NCBI GenBank assembly: GCA_034421015.1
Contig: DAOUKT010000037.1
Location: 62,001-126,000, forward strand
Reading direction: 5' to 3'
Length of the DNA stretch: 64,000 bases
Source: DAOUJW01 sp034421015
Lineage (GTDB): Bacteria; Chloroflexota; Dehalococcoidia; Lucifugimonadales; UBA2985
The notes below the pieces were generated by a model. The model was not told the DNA's origin. It made no database searches and saw nothing but the letters and a program-made list of their open reading frames with translations. Shown here one piece after another: positions 51,712 through 60,680 of this stretch. Each line of letters starts with the position of its first letter. Positions within the stretch are counted from its first letter, which is position 1. The position numbers and the translations under genes were made by a program.

Positions 51712-53967
51712 ATGGGAATAACCAGAAGACAGTTCTTGAAATGGTCAGGGGTATCGGCGCTGGGAGCCGTGATATTCAACGGCTGCCGCATTCCTGAGGA
51801 AGAGCTTCAGGTTGAAAGCCCCGTCGATCTTCCCGAAGACCTGGTCACAGGCATAGATAACTGGTACGCCACCGTCTGCCGACAGGATCCCGGCGGCTGC
51901 GGCATCATCGTCAGGGTAGTGGAGGGCAGAGCGAAGAAGGTGGAGGGCAACCCGGATTTCCCGGTCAATCGCGGCAAGCACAGCGCTCGCAGCGAGGCCG
52001 GGCTGCAGGCCCTGTACCACCCGGACCGCATCAAGGAGCCCCTCTACAGGGACAACCGCTCCGGCGAGTTCGCACCCATTTCCTGGAGCAGCGCGAGGGA
52101 GATTCTCCTGAGCAGGCTGGAAGGCCTATCGGACAGGAGCAGGTTCCTCCTTGTTACGGAGCCCCTGAGAGGCCACCTAGCGCTTCTCGGCAGCGAGTTC
52201 GTCAAGGCGTACGGCGGCAGGCACATGGCCTTTGAGTCGCTGGAGCAGATAAACCTCCGGAGGGCCGTCAAGGACGTCTTCGGACAGGACAGGCTGCCGG
52301 ACTTCGACATTGAGAACACGAACTACCTCTTCTCCTTTGGAGCGGACTTCCTCTCCACCTGGATTTCGCCCGTGAGATACTCCAGGGGCTACGGTGAGTT
52401 CCGGGGTGGAGACAGGAAGCGCGGCACCCACTATCAGGTGGAGTCCCGCTTCTCCATGACCGCAGCCAACGCCGACAAGTGGGTCCCGGTCAGCCCGGGC
52501 GGCGAGGGCGTCCTGGCAATGAGCATGGCCTACGTGATTATCAGGGACAATATGGCCTACGTCGATGCAGCCGAGGCCCTCACCGGCGGACAGGGTCACG
52601 AGGCCCTCAGCGCATTTGCCCCCGACAACCCGGCGGTGATGGAGGCCACGGGCCTGGACAGCGGAAAGATCGAGGACTTGGCCCACTCCTTCGCGGACCC
52701 CGGCCACCAGCCCAGCCTTGCGATAGGCGGCGGCTCGGCAGGAGCCCACAGGAGCGGCCTGTTCAACCTCAAGGCAATCTACTCCCTCAATCTGCTCGTA
52801 AACAACGTGGGCAAGGATGGCGGCGTGATGTTCAATCCGCCACCACCGCTGCCTGAGCTGACCGGGGAGGATGTGATGAACGCGGGAATGCCGGCCTCGT
52901 TTGAGCAGTGGCGCGGCGTTGGCAACTCGGTGGGACTGCTGATGGTGCGGGGCGCAAACCCGGCCCACGGCCTGCCGTCAGGCGCCAACTTCCCGGCGAT
53001 TGCCAACGGCGCCGAGTTCGTGGTGGCGTTCTCCAGCGTCCTGGACGAGACCTCCAGCATGGCGAATCTGGTCATCCCGGAGCGCGTCTATCTGGAGGAC
53101 TGGGGAGACGACGTCCCGGACCCGGGCCCCCAGTACCAGACTCTCGGCGTGCAGCAGCCTGTGGTCAGGCCTTTCTACGACAACGCCCGCAGCTTCCCGG
53201 ACGAGCTGCTGTCCCTGGGAAGCGACCTCAACCTGGGGCTGGAGGAGAGGCTTGGACTCTCCGCCAACCCAACCTTCCAGGACCTGCTCAAGATGGGAGC
53301 GGAAAAGGTCTGGATGGAGAACCGCGGCTCGGTCACGTCGCCCAGCTTCGAGGGATTCTGGAACGGAGTGCTCCAGAGGGGCGGCTGGTGGGATACCAGC
53401 GCCAAGGGGGAGTCCAGCGTCGCTGAACCTGCGGCCCTGGACACGGCCTGGCCGGAGATCTCCTTCAGCGACCCCGGCGGGAGCACGTTCAACCTGGTCC
53501 CATTCCTTTCAAACTCCATCGCAGACGGGCAGCTGGCGCATCTCCCGTGGCTTCAGGCCACGCCGGACCCCATTACCACCGTCGTGTGGCACACGTGGGT
53601 TGAAATCAACTCCAAGAGGGCGGAGGAGATGGGCATAAGCGAAGGCGATATCCTGGTTGTGCAGTCCCGAAGCGGCTCCGTTGAGGCGCCTGCCTTCCCC
53701 CACCCGGGCGTGCCGCCAAACACGGTCTCCATGCCGATTGGCCAGGGGCATACGGCCCTGGGTCAGTACGCAGAGGGAGTGGGCGCAAACACCTATTCGC
53801 TGCTGGATGGGGTGACAGACAGGGATACACAGGCCCTGGCTTGGGCCGCAACCAAGGTGAGTGTGAGAAAGGCCGGCAACAGCATAGACATGCCCAGGTT
53901 CGCCGGAAACCAGTTCGCAGAGGAGCCACACAAGGGAATCGTAATCAAAGTGACGGGGCCCAGCTAG
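51712..53967 (+). CDS. actB1: ACIII subunit ActB, molybdopterin-fold part, with Tat signal
   Basis: A 751-residue protein beginning with a twin-arginine signal (ITRRQFLKWSGVSALGAVIF) and a Cys that may be lipid-modified. The rest is a molybdopterin oxidoreductase fold, with VWHTWVEINSKRAEEMGISEGDILVVQS in the C-terminal beta-barrel. At the N-terminal cluster site only Cys56 and Cys63 remain, and the RGKxC position is Ser91, so no [4Fe-4S] cluster is expected there. ActB proteins lack molybdenum. In many genomes this domain is fused to the ferredoxin domain, which here is a separate gene 22 bases downstream. Confidence 0.88.
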   Translation: MGITRRQFLKWSGVSALGAVIFNGCRIPEEELQVESPVDLPEDLVTGIDNWYATVCRQDPGGCGIIVRVVEGRAKKVEGNPDFPVNRGKHSARSEAGLQALYHPDRIKEPLYRDNRSGEFAPISWSSAREILLSRLEGLSDRSRFLLVTEPLRGHLALLGSEFVKAYGGRHMAFESLEQINLRRAVKDVFGQDRLPDFDIENTNYLFSFGADFLSTWISPVRYSRGYGEFRGGDRKRGTHYQVESRFSMTAANADKWVPVSPGGEGVLAMSMAYVIIRDNMAYVDAAEALTGGQGHEALSAFAPDNPAVMEATGLDSGKIEDLAHSFADPGHQPSLAIGGGSAGAHRSGLFNLKAIYSLNLLVNNVGKDGGVMFNPPPPLPELTGEDVMNAGMPASFEQWRGVGNSVGLLMVRGANPAHGLPSGANFPAIANGAEFVVAFSSVLDETSSMANLVIPERVYLEDWGDDVPDPGPQYQTLGVQQPVVRPFYDNARSFPDELLSLGSDLNLGLEERLGLSANPTFQDLLKMGAEKVWMENRGSVTSPSFEGFWNGVLQRGGWWDTSAKGESSVAEPAALDTAWPEISFSDPGGSTFNLVPFLSNSIADGQLAHLPWLQATPDPITTVVWHTWVEINSKRAEEMGISEGDILVVQSRSGSVEAPAFPHPGVPPNTVSMPIGQGHTALGQYAEGVGANTYSLLDGVTDRDTQALAWAATKVSVRKAGNSIDMPRFAGNQFAEEPHKGIVIKVTGPS

Positions 53968-53989
53968 ACAGGCGAGGCTTAGGAGAAAC

Positions 53990-54757
53990 ATGGTCCAGAG
54001 TCGAATAGATCACAAATGGGGCATGGTGGTGGACATCGACAGGTGCACCGGGTGCCAGGCGTGCGTCGTGGCGTGCCAGGCGGAAAACAACATCCCGCTG
54101 AACACCGAAGACAGGTTCCGCCAGAGGCGCGCCATCGAGTGGATCCACGTGGAGCGGTACTGGGAAGGGGAGTTCCCCGACGTGAAGGCCAGGTTTATTC
54201 CCATCCTGTGCCAGCACTGCGAGAACGCCCCCTGCGAGCCGGTCTGCCCCGTCTACGCGACATACCACAATAACCAGGGACTGAACGTACAGGTCTACAA
54301 CCGCTGCGTGGGCACTCGCTACTGCGCGAACAACTGCCCCTACCAGGTGAGATTCTTCAACTTCTGGGAGCCGGTCTGGCCGGAGACCCTGAGGAACCAG
54401 CTGAACCCGGACGTGACGGTGCGCAGCCGGGGCATCATGGAGAAGTGCAGCTTCAACGTCCAGCGTCTGCGAAGGGCCGAGCGGGTGATTGAGCGGCAGG
54501 AGGGAGGCAGGATCACGGACGAGGACCTGAAGATGGGCAACTACCTTCCGGCCTGCGTCCAGGCGTGCCCAACGAACACTCTGGTGTTCGGAGACTTCAA
54601 CGACCCGGACAGCAAGGTGTCCAGGATGAAGGACGAGCACTACCACGAAGGCGGCAGGGGTTACAAGCTCCTGGACTTCCTTGGGACCGAGCCAAACGTA
54701 ATCTATCTGAGCAAGATAGACAAGGACGCTACGGATTCGGGTGACGGACATGCGTGA
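53990..54757 (+). CDS. actB2: ACIII subunit ActB, ferredoxin part
   Basis: A 255-residue four-cluster ferredoxin of the DmsB/PsrB type. Cluster motifs: CTGCQACVVAC (19-29), CQHCENAPCEPVC, CVGTRYCANNC (106-116) and KCSFN...CVQACP. Thr109 replaces a Cys, as in ActB proteins with a [3Fe-4S] centre. Asn156 stands where the family has the second Cys of the last motif, so one further cluster may be altered. AGGAGA precedes the ATG. It should sit between ActB1 and the NrfD subunits, moving electrons from the quinol site to the hemes. Confidence 0.9.
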   Translation: MVQSRIDHKWGMVVDIDRCTGCQACVVACQAENNIPLNTEDRFRQRRAIEWIHVERYWEGEFPDVKARFIPILCQHCENAPCEPVCPVYATYHNNQGLNVQVYNRCVGTRYCANNCPYQVRFFNFWEPVWPETLRNQLNPDVTVRSRGIMEKCSFNVQRLRRAERVIERQEGGRITDEDLKMGNYLPACVQACPTNTLVFGDFNDPDSKVSRMKDEHYHEGGRGYKLLDFLGTEPNVIYLSKIDKDATDSGDGHA

Positions 54758-56120
54758 ACTCCACAAGATGCCAGAGCCGGCGCTCCTGAACATGACGCCT
54801 CAGTCCATAACTGAGGATACGCTCAACAGGCATGCGTCCGCAGGCTCCAAGTTCTGGCTCATAGCGGCCGTTCTTGCCGGGCTCCTGGCGCTGGGTGTGG
54901 TCGGGTTCTTCATGCTCCTTGGCGAAGGGTTTGACGACCGCGCCGCGTGGGGTTACTACGCCGCGACCTTCGCCTACGTTTTCTCAGTCTCCCAATCGGC
55001 GGTGCTGGTGTCGGTGGCCCTGCGAATGGCCAAGGCCCACTGGCGAAGGCCGCTTTCGAGGGTATCGGAGCTATTTGCGGCGGTCGGCATCTTCGCATTC
55101 CTGATGATGCTGCCCCTCCTGTGGGTGCTGCCCTCCCTGGAAAACCGGAGAAGCCTCTGGTTTGATGCGCCGATCTACAGCCCCCACGTGTGGGACACAA
55201 TCGCAATGGGCCTGCTGGTGGTTTGCGGCCTGGGACTGCTGTACTTCGCCGCGATTCCCGACCTGGCGACCATCCGGGACAACGGCGGGAAGAGGCAGGG
55301 CCTCTACAGGATGCTTGCCCGCAACTGGGCAGGAACCCGCAAGCAGTGGAAGGCGCTCCACGCCGGAATCGGGACCCTGGGCGGCTTCTACTTCATGTTC
55401 CTCATCTTTGTCCACATGATGATAAGCGTAGACTTCTCCATGAGCCTGGTTCCGGGCTGGAAGGACGCCATCTACCCGGCCTATCATGGCCTGAGCGGAC
55501 TGCAGTCGGCGGTGGCTGTGGTCCTGGTTACCATGTTCGTTCTCAGAAAATGGGGAGGCCTGAGCAGCTACATTGAGGTGGACCAGTTCTGGGGCCTGAG
55601 CAAGCTGCTCCTCGCTCTGTCGCTCCTGTGGTTCTACTTCTGGTGGGCGAGCTTCTTCACCTACTGGTACGGACGCACGCCGGCTGAACAGGCAGTGCTC
55701 AAGCTCCTCATGTTCGAAAGCTACAGGCCGGCCTTCTTCGCGGCGTTCTTCCTGTGCTTCCCCATACCCTTCTTGGTGCTCATGTGGAACGTGGTGCGCA
55801 AGACCGACTGGGGCCCTTCGCTGGCAGGCGTCATTGTCCTGGTTGGCACGTTCTTCAACATGGTGCGACTCTACGTCCCGGCCTTCTCAGTCGAAGACCC
55901 GACGCTTCATGCCCTTGAGCACGTGCCACCTGCGGTCATGCCCGGCCTGCCGGACGTGCTGGTGATAGTGGGTGGTCTGGGCGGAGCGGCGCTGTTCTAC
56001 ATGCTGGCGACCCGCATCTTCCCGGTTACAAACATCTGGGAGTTGAAGGAGGGCCTGCTCCTCCAGCGGGTTAAGACACTACTGAAGACAGAGGTGAGGG
56101 TGCTCGCCAAGCCCGAGTAG
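54750..56120 (+). CDS. NrfD-family quinol-interacting membrane subunit (ActC/ActF paralogue 1)
   Basis: A 456-residue membrane protein with about ten helices, polysulfide reductase NrfD type. An N-terminal cytoplasmic arm of about 35 residues precedes the first helix (FWLIAAVLAGLLALGVVGFFML). Later segments WDTIAMGLLVVCGLGLLYFAAIPDLA and YPAYHGLSGLQSAVAVVLVTMFV are typical. In ACIII two NrfD proteins, ActC and ActF, form the membrane core. Here they are adjacent rather than separated by actD-actE. The ATG overlaps the actB2 stop by eight bases, and an in-frame GTG at 54741 is the alternative start. Confidence 0.87.
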   Translation: MRELHKMPEPALLNMTPQSITEDTLNRHASAGSKFWLIAAVLAGLLALGVVGFFMLLGEGFDDRAAWGYYAATFAYVFSVSQSAVLVSVALRMAKAHWRRPLSRVSELFAAVGIFAFLMMLPLLWVLPSLENRRSLWFDAPIYSPHVWDTIAMGLLVVCGLGLLYFAAIPDLATIRDNGGKRQGLYRMLARNWAGTRKQWKALHAGIGTLGGFYFMFLIFVHMMISVDFSMSLVPGWKDAIYPAYHGLSGLQSAVAVVLVTMFVLRKWGGLSSYIEVDQFWGLSKLLLALSLLWFYFWWASFFTYWYGRTPAEQAVLKLLMFESYRPAFFAAFFLCFPIPFLVLMWNVVRKTDWGPSLAGVIVLVGTFFNMVRLYVPAFSVEDPTLHALEHVPPAVMPGLPDVLVIVGGLGGAALFYMLATRIFPVTNIWELKEGLLLQRVKTLLKTEVRVLAKPE

Positions 56121-56176
56121 GGGGCTATGGCAGGACTTGAACTACGATGGCCAAAGAGCAACTAGGAGATTAGAGG

Positions 56177-57553
56177 ATGCAGGAAAGAGTTAGGCTCACT
56201 GACGCCGAGATCAACCGTGACCTTCTCCGTTCCATTATGGAGAATCCACTGTGGTACTGGCTGCTGGTGGGCGCGCTTGGGTCGATAGTCCTGGTGGCCT
56301 TTGGCGCCGCGGCGTACATGTTCAACCAGGGTCTGGGAGTGACCGGACTCAACCGCCCGGTGATGTGGGGCTTTTTCATCACCAACTTCGTGTTCTGGAT
56401 CGGCATCAGCCACGCCGGAGTGATGCTCTCAGCAATACTCCGACTGGCGCAGGCCGAGTGGCGGCGACCTGCCACTCGCGCCGCCGAGGTGCTCACGGTC
56501 TTCTCACTGATGACTGCGATGCTGATGCCTCTGATACACGCCGGCAGGCCCTGGCGCGTATTCTACTGGGTCTTCCCGTTCGACTGGGCAAGGGGAATCT
56601 ACCCCAACGTCCGATCAGCCCTGGTCTGGGACCCGGCCGCGGTCTTCACGTACCTGACCAGCAGCATCCTGTTTGTGTACATAGCTCTTGTGCCTGACCT
56701 GGCGGTCGCCAGGGACAGGACCACCGGCTGGCGCCACATCATGTACTCGATCCTGGCCCTGGGATGGCGCGGAAGCGTCCGGCAGTGGAAGCTGCAGCTC
56801 ATCGCAGGCATACTCCTGTCCGCCATCATCCTTCCCATATTCGTCTCAGTGCACAGCATTGTGTCGTGGGACTTCGGCATGGCGGTGGCCGTCGAAGGCT
56901 GGCACAGCACGGTCTTCGCTCCCTACTTCGTTATCGGAGCCGTCCACTCAGGCGTGTCCGGCGTGGTCACGGTCATGATCGTCCTCCGGTCAATCTTCAA
57001 GTGGCAGGACTACATCCGCTACGAGCACCTGGACGCGCTGGCGAAGCTGCTCATCGTCGTGGCAACGGCCTGGCTCTTCTTCTTCGTGCTGGAGTTCTTC
57101 TTCGGCCTGTACAGCGAGGAAGCCCCGGAGATAGCGCTCCGCGAGATGCAGGTGTTCCAGATGCCCTGGGCGGCCTACTTCGCCACCTTCCTGATAGCGT
57201 CATATTTCATTCCCGTTCCACTGTGGCTATTCAAGAAAGTGCGACGGAGCATAGGATGGATGCTCTTCACCACAATACTAGTCAACATAGGCATGTGGCT
57301 GGAGAGGTTCATCATCATCGTGCCCAGCCTGGCGAGGAAGCAGAACTTCAGCTTCACGTGGGGCGGCTACACGCCCAGCGCAGTCGAGGTCATCATCATA
57401 GGCGCCACGTTCGCAATGGTGTCGATGCTGGTGCTTCTCTTCGCCAAGGTGTTCCCGCTCATCCCGATAGGGGACACCAAAGAGGGCGTGGTGCTGGAAG
57501 ACTCAATTCAAGTTGGCAAGGTATCAGTCCCCGCAATAGTGCGGGAGGATTAA
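56177..57553 (+). CDS. actC: NrfD-family quinol-interacting membrane subunit (ActC/ActF paralogue 2)
   Basis: A 458-residue NrfD protein with about ten helices. GLNRPVMWGFFITNFVFWIGISHAGVMLSAILRL is the strongly conserved quinol-site region of ActC (with its His), followed by ALVWDPAAVFTYLTSSILFVYIALVPDLAVARDR and FKWQDYIRYEHLDALAKLLIVVATAWLFFF. These suit ActC best, so the preceding paralogue is probably the ActF equivalent. Its start has AGGAGATTAGAGG just upstream. The C-terminus ends in a soluble tail. Confidence 0.9.
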   Translation: MQERVRLTDAEINRDLLRSIMENPLWYWLLVGALGSIVLVAFGAAAYMFNQGLGVTGLNRPVMWGFFITNFVFWIGISHAGVMLSAILRLAQAEWRRPATRAAEVLTVFSLMTAMLMPLIHAGRPWRVFYWVFPFDWARGIYPNVRSALVWDPAAVFTYLTSSILFVYIALVPDLAVARDRTTGWRHIMYSILALGWRGSVRQWKLQLIAGILLSAIILPIFVSVHSIVSWDFGMAVAVEGWHSTVFAPYFVIGAVHSGVSGVVTVMIVLRSIFKWQDYIRYEHLDALAKLLIVVATAWLFFFVLEFFFGLYSEEAPEIALREMQVFQMPWAAYFATFLIASYFIPVPLWLFKKVRRSIGWMLFTTILVNIGMWLERFIIIVPSLARKQNFSFTWGGYTPSAVEVIIIGATFAMVSMLVLLFAKVFPLIPIGDTKEGVVLEDSIQVGKVSVPAIVRED

Positions 57554-57572
57554 ACCTACTCGGAGGTCCTTT

Positions 57573-58103
57573 ATGGCCGATAGACACATACTAGGTCTCT
57601 TCAGCGACGCTGCGACGGCGGCAGACGCCACGGACGTGCTTCTGGAGGCTGGATGCGCCCAGGAGGACTACGACGTCCTCACCGGCAGTCCTTACCCGGA
57701 AGGCGCATTCGGCGAGAAGACCCCTTCACACCACGTGTACGTGTTCCCGATTGTGGGCGCGCTCATGGGCCTGACAACGGCGGTGCTCCTGACCTCCGGC
57801 ACCCAGATTGCATACCCCCTGGTCACGGGCGGCAAGCCCATCCTGGCCCTACCCGCCATGACCATCATTGCCTACGAAGGCACACTGCTGGGCGCAGTTA
57901 TCTTCACCATCCTGGGCATCATCTTCGAGTCCCGGCTGCCAAGGCCCAGGCTGGACCCGTACGACCCGCGAATCACGGAGGGCTACATCGGGCTGATCGT
58001 CAAGTGCCCTGAGGAGAGATTGGACACCGTAGACCAGGCTCTGCGCCGCGGCAATGCTGCGGACGTAATCCACGAGCGAGGTCGTCCGTTTTGGATGCCG
58101 TAA
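57573..58103 (+). CDS. actD: ACIII subunit ActD (DUF3341)
   Basis: A 176-residue protein: a cytoplasmic ferredoxin-like N-terminus (HILGLFSDAATAADATDVLLEAGC, then DVLTGSPYPEG), two membrane helices (VFPIVGALMGLTTAVLLTSGTQIAYPLV, about 57-84, and AMTIIAYEGTLLGAVIFTILGIIF) and a C-terminal YIGLIVKCPEERLDTVDQALRRGNA. This is the DUF3341 layout of ActD, which packs against ActC. AGGTCC precedes the ATG. The stop overlaps the actE start (TAATG). Confidence 0.93.
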   Translation: MADRHILGLFSDAATAADATDVLLEAGCAQEDYDVLTGSPYPEGAFGEKTPSHHVYVFPIVGALMGLTTAVLLTSGTQIAYPLVTGGKPILALPAMTIIAYEGTLLGAVIFTILGIIFESRLPRPRLDPYDPRITEGYIGLIVKCPEERLDTVDQALRRGNAADVIHERGRPFWMP

Positions 58104-58714
58104 TGAGTTCATTGAGCGGGAAGGCGCGACCCACCTTGAGAAGGCCGTTACCGGGGCTGACGCTGGCAGCTCTTCTGCTGGCAGTCGCCGCCCTGGGATG
58201 CCTGCCGTGGGGCAGGGGAGCCTATCAGGTGGACATATTCGGAGAGATGCACTACTCCCAGGTGTATCGCTCCCAGGAGCCGCCCCGTCTCTACCCGCCG
58301 GAGGGCGCCATGCCGTTCAAACAGGTCGGCGACGGCACCCTTGATGTCCACCAGATGATGGCCATGGACGGCACGGCGGAGACCATGGCCCTGGGAGAGA
58401 AGCTGTACGCGGTCAATTGCGCAGTCTGCCACGGCGCTGCCGGAGCGGGCGACGGCGCAATGAGTCCCTTCCTGCTGAAGTGGAGCGCCCTTGCTCCGCC
58501 GGACCTCAGAGCCGATACGACCGTGAACCGGACGGACGAGGTGCTCTTTGGGCTGATATCAGAGGGCGGAGCCACCAAGCTCACCTTCGCCGAGGCGGGC
58601 GTTGAGGCCGCTCCGGCGGTCGACCGCACAATCTCAATGCCGGTCTTCCGGAAGCTCCTCACAGAAGAGGAGCGATGGGCTCTGGTACACTACGTGAGAG
58701 CGTTGCAGAACTAG
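58103..58714 (+). CDS. actE: monoheme cytochrome c lipoprotein, ACIII subunit ActE
   Basis: A 203-residue lipoprotein cytochrome. The signal LTLAALLLAVAALGC ends in a likely lipid-anchored Cys. YSQVYRSQEPPRLYPPEGAMPF follows, then the single heme site CAVCH with HGAAGAGDGAMSPF and the probable axial Met in ISMPVFRKLLTEEERWALVHYVRAL. This is the ActE layout, the likely exit point of electrons to a soluble cytochrome or oxidase. The ATG overlaps the actD stop. A terminator follows 32 bases after the stop, so no oxidase genes are in the operon. Confidence 0.92.
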   Translation: MSSLSGKARPTLRRPLPGLTLAALLLAVAALGCLPWGRGAYQVDIFGEMHYSQVYRSQEPPRLYPPEGAMPFKQVGDGTLDVHQMMAMDGTAETMALGEKLYAVNCAVCHGAAGAGDGAMSPFLLKWSALAPPDLRADTTVNRTDEVLFGLISEGGATKLTFAEAGVEAAPAVDRTISMPVFRKLLTEEERWALVHYVRALQN

Positions 58715-58746
58715 CATCAGCTACCCACACTGAATCCTGGTACTAA

Positions 58747-58774
58747 TGAACCGCCCCTCAAGAGGGGCGGTTCA
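58747..58774 (+). terminator. rho-independent terminator of the ACIII operon
   Basis: A perfect 13-bp stem TGAACCGCCCCTC / GAGGGGCGGTTCA with a two-base loop lies 32 bases after actE and is followed by CCTTTCC. The stem shares the GAACCGCCCCT core with the nuoEFG-like terminator at 40824. The region to 58891 holds no gene. Confidence 0.8.
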
Positions 58775-58891
58775 CCTTTCCGGGCCGCTTGGTAAACCTC
58801 GTTTCAAGCAACCCAAGGCTGCTGTACTACAGCTTGGCAAGCGCGCCGAAATCAGGGATACTCACAGCAGACTGCAGAAATCGAGTGCAAG

Positions 58892-60163
58892 ATGCAGACC
58901 TCCGCAACCCAACGCCGCACACGTCTCCAGGTATTCACGGCTTTAAGGCATTCAGGCTTCCGCCGTTTCTGGACGGGCATGGTGGCCTCCGTCCTGGGCT
59001 TCCAGATAATGACGGTAGCCCAGGGCTGGCTCATCTACGACCTGACGGACTCGGAGCTGGCCTTGGGCTACGTGGGGCTGGCCGCGGGGCTGCCGGCAAT
59101 AGTCCTGAACCTCTTCGGCGGCGTGATTGCCGACAGGGTAAACCAGCGCATCCTCTTGATGATCACTCAGGTGATCTCAAGCCTGGGTATGCTTGCCCTT
59201 GCCGTGCTCACCCTGATGGGCCTGGTTGAGCCCTGGCACATCATCGCCAGCGCCTTCCTCATCGGGTCGGTGCAGGCGTTTGACACACCCACAAGGCAGG
59301 CGCTCTTCCCCCACCTCATTGAACGGGAGGACATGCTGAACGCTGTGGCCCTCAACTCAATGGTGTGGCAGGGTACGCGGGTCATCGGGCCGGCCATTGG
59401 CGGCGTCATCATCGGCACTAGGCTGGGAGTGTCACCCGGCTTCTTCGCTCCGTTCCTCGGATTCCTGACGATGGCCGTCATGGTCTCCACACTGCGACTG
59501 CCTCCAATCAAGCGCGCCGGGAGCGGCTCTTTCCTCCACGACATGGCCCAGGGCGTCAACTTCGTCCGCACCAACTCCATCTTCGCCTTTCTGATTGGGA
59601 TGACATTTTTCAACAGCATCTTCGGAATGTCCTACATATTCATGCTGCCCGTCTTTGCCAGGGACATCTTCGAGGTGGGCAGCGCCGGTCTGGGCATACT
59701 TCACGCGGTCTCGGGCGTGGGCGCATTACTGGGCACCCTGATAACCGCCTCCCTGGGCAATGTCCGGCACAAGGGGCTGCTGATCCTGGGGGGCGCAGTG
59801 CTGTTCGGAGCATCCCTGATGCTCTTCGCTGCCGCAGGCTCCGTCCTTGTATTCTTCCCATTGAGCCTGGTCTTCATCTTCTTTGCAGGCGTGAGCGCGT
59901 CAATGTACATGATCACCATAATGAGCACCCTGCAGCTGATGGTTCCCAACGAGCTCCGAGGCCGTGTCATGGGCATCTACGGGATGACGTGGAGCCTCCT
60001 GCCGGTGGGAGCGATGCAGTCCGGGGCCATTGCCGAGTACACCAGCGCGCCCCTGGCCGTCGCCGTAGGAGGCGGGGCCGTCATCCTCTTTGCCGTCGTG
60101 ATGGGGCTGGGCAACCGTCGAGTACGGACCCTCAGCGGAGAGCCGGAGGCAGTCCACGCCTGA
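58892..60163 (+). CDS. MFS transporter (EntS/MFS_3 group), paralogue of 47973-49229
   Basis: A 423-residue, 12-helix transporter: FRRFWTGMVASVLGFQIMTVAQGWLIYDLTDSELALGYVGLAAGLPAIVLNLFGGVIADRVNQR at the N-terminus, and NELRGRVMGIYGMTWSLLPVGAMQSGAIAEY near the C-terminus. It aligns over its length with the MFS protein at 47973-49229 (ELRGRVMGIYGMT against EMRGRVLGIYGLT), so the two are paralogues. The substrate is not known. The ATG lacks a strong ribosome site. Confidence 0.87.
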   Translation: MQTSATQRRTRLQVFTALRHSGFRRFWTGMVASVLGFQIMTVAQGWLIYDLTDSELALGYVGLAAGLPAIVLNLFGGVIADRVNQRILLMITQVISSLGMLALAVLTLMGLVEPWHIIASAFLIGSVQAFDTPTRQALFPHLIEREDMLNAVALNSMVWQGTRVIGPAIGGVIIGTRLGVSPGFFAPFLGFLTMAVMVSTLRLPPIKRAGSGSFLHDMAQGVNFVRTNSIFAFLIGMTFFNSIFGMSYIFMLPVFARDIFEVGSAGLGILHAVSGVGALLGTLITASLGNVRHKGLLILGGAVLFGASLMLFAAAGSVLVFFPLSLVFIFFAGVSASMYMITIMSTLQLMVPNELRGRVMGIYGMTWSLLPVGAMQSGAIAEYTSAPLAVAVGGGAVILFAVVMGLGNRRVRTLSGEPEAVHA

Positions 60164-60196
60164 CGGCGAAACGCCCCCAATTCGTCCCCAATTGAC

Positions 60197-60225
60197 TTGC
60201 TCTTCCAGGACACGGCCTGTACAAT
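60197..60225 (+). promoter_or_regulatory. sigma70-like promoter of rplS
   Basis: TTGCTC (60197-60202) and TACAAT (60220-60225) are 17 bases apart. Transcription would start near 60232, leaving a 50-base leader with AAGGA before the ATG. A consensus-like TTGACT just upstream (60192) is 22 bases from the -10, too far. Confidence 0.55.
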
Positions 60226-60281
60226 ACCAGACGGCTTTCTTCAAGAGCAGAGAACCAGCGCAAGCGCAGAAGGACACCATC

Positions 60282-60629
60282 ATGGACTTAGACACCCTTA
60301 TCCCCCTTGAGGAGAACCCCAAGATTGAGGAGTTCAGGCCGGGGGACACCGTCAAGGTAACTATCAAGGTGAGGGAAGGGGAGCGGGAGCGGCTCCAGGC
60401 GTTTCAGGGAGCGGTCATCCGCAAGCGAGGCGGCGGGCCCGGGTCCACGTTCACCGTGCGCCGCGTCTCCCACGGCATCGGCGTTGAGCGAACTTTCGCC
60501 TACTACTCTCCCGTTGTTGACTCCGTGGAGGTTGTCCGCAGAGGAAAGGTCCGACGCGCCCGCCTGTACTACCTGCGAGGACGCCACGGCCGGGCGGCCC
60601 GGATCAAGGAAGACAGGAACCGGTCCTAG
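60282..60629 (+). CDS. rplS: 50S ribosomal protein L19
   Basis: A 115-residue ribosomal protein at the 30S-50S interface. EEFRPGDTVKVTIKVREGERERLQAFQGAVIRKRGGG, FTVRRVSHGIGVERTFAYYSPVVDSVEVVRRGKVRRARLYYLRGRHGRAARIKE is the standard L19 sequence. The ATG at 60282 has AAGGA upstream. The longer open frame to 60192 overlaps the promoter and is rejected. It has its own promoter and is not linked to trmD as in most bacteria. Confidence 0.97.
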   Translation: MDLDTLIPLEENPKIEEFRPGDTVKVTIKVREGERERLQAFQGAVIRKRGGGPGSTFTVRRVSHGIGVERTFAYYSPVVDSVEVVRRGKVRRARLYYLRGRHGRAARIKEDRNRS

Positions 60630-60680
60630 GGAGTAGCCCGACCCTCAGTCCTCTCCGGCCAGGCGCAGGTCGACCACAAG

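Noticed and set aside
58746..58946. 66-residue open frame after actE
   Set aside because: It consists of the ACIII terminator hairpin plus leader sequence of the MFS gene and has no protein-like features.
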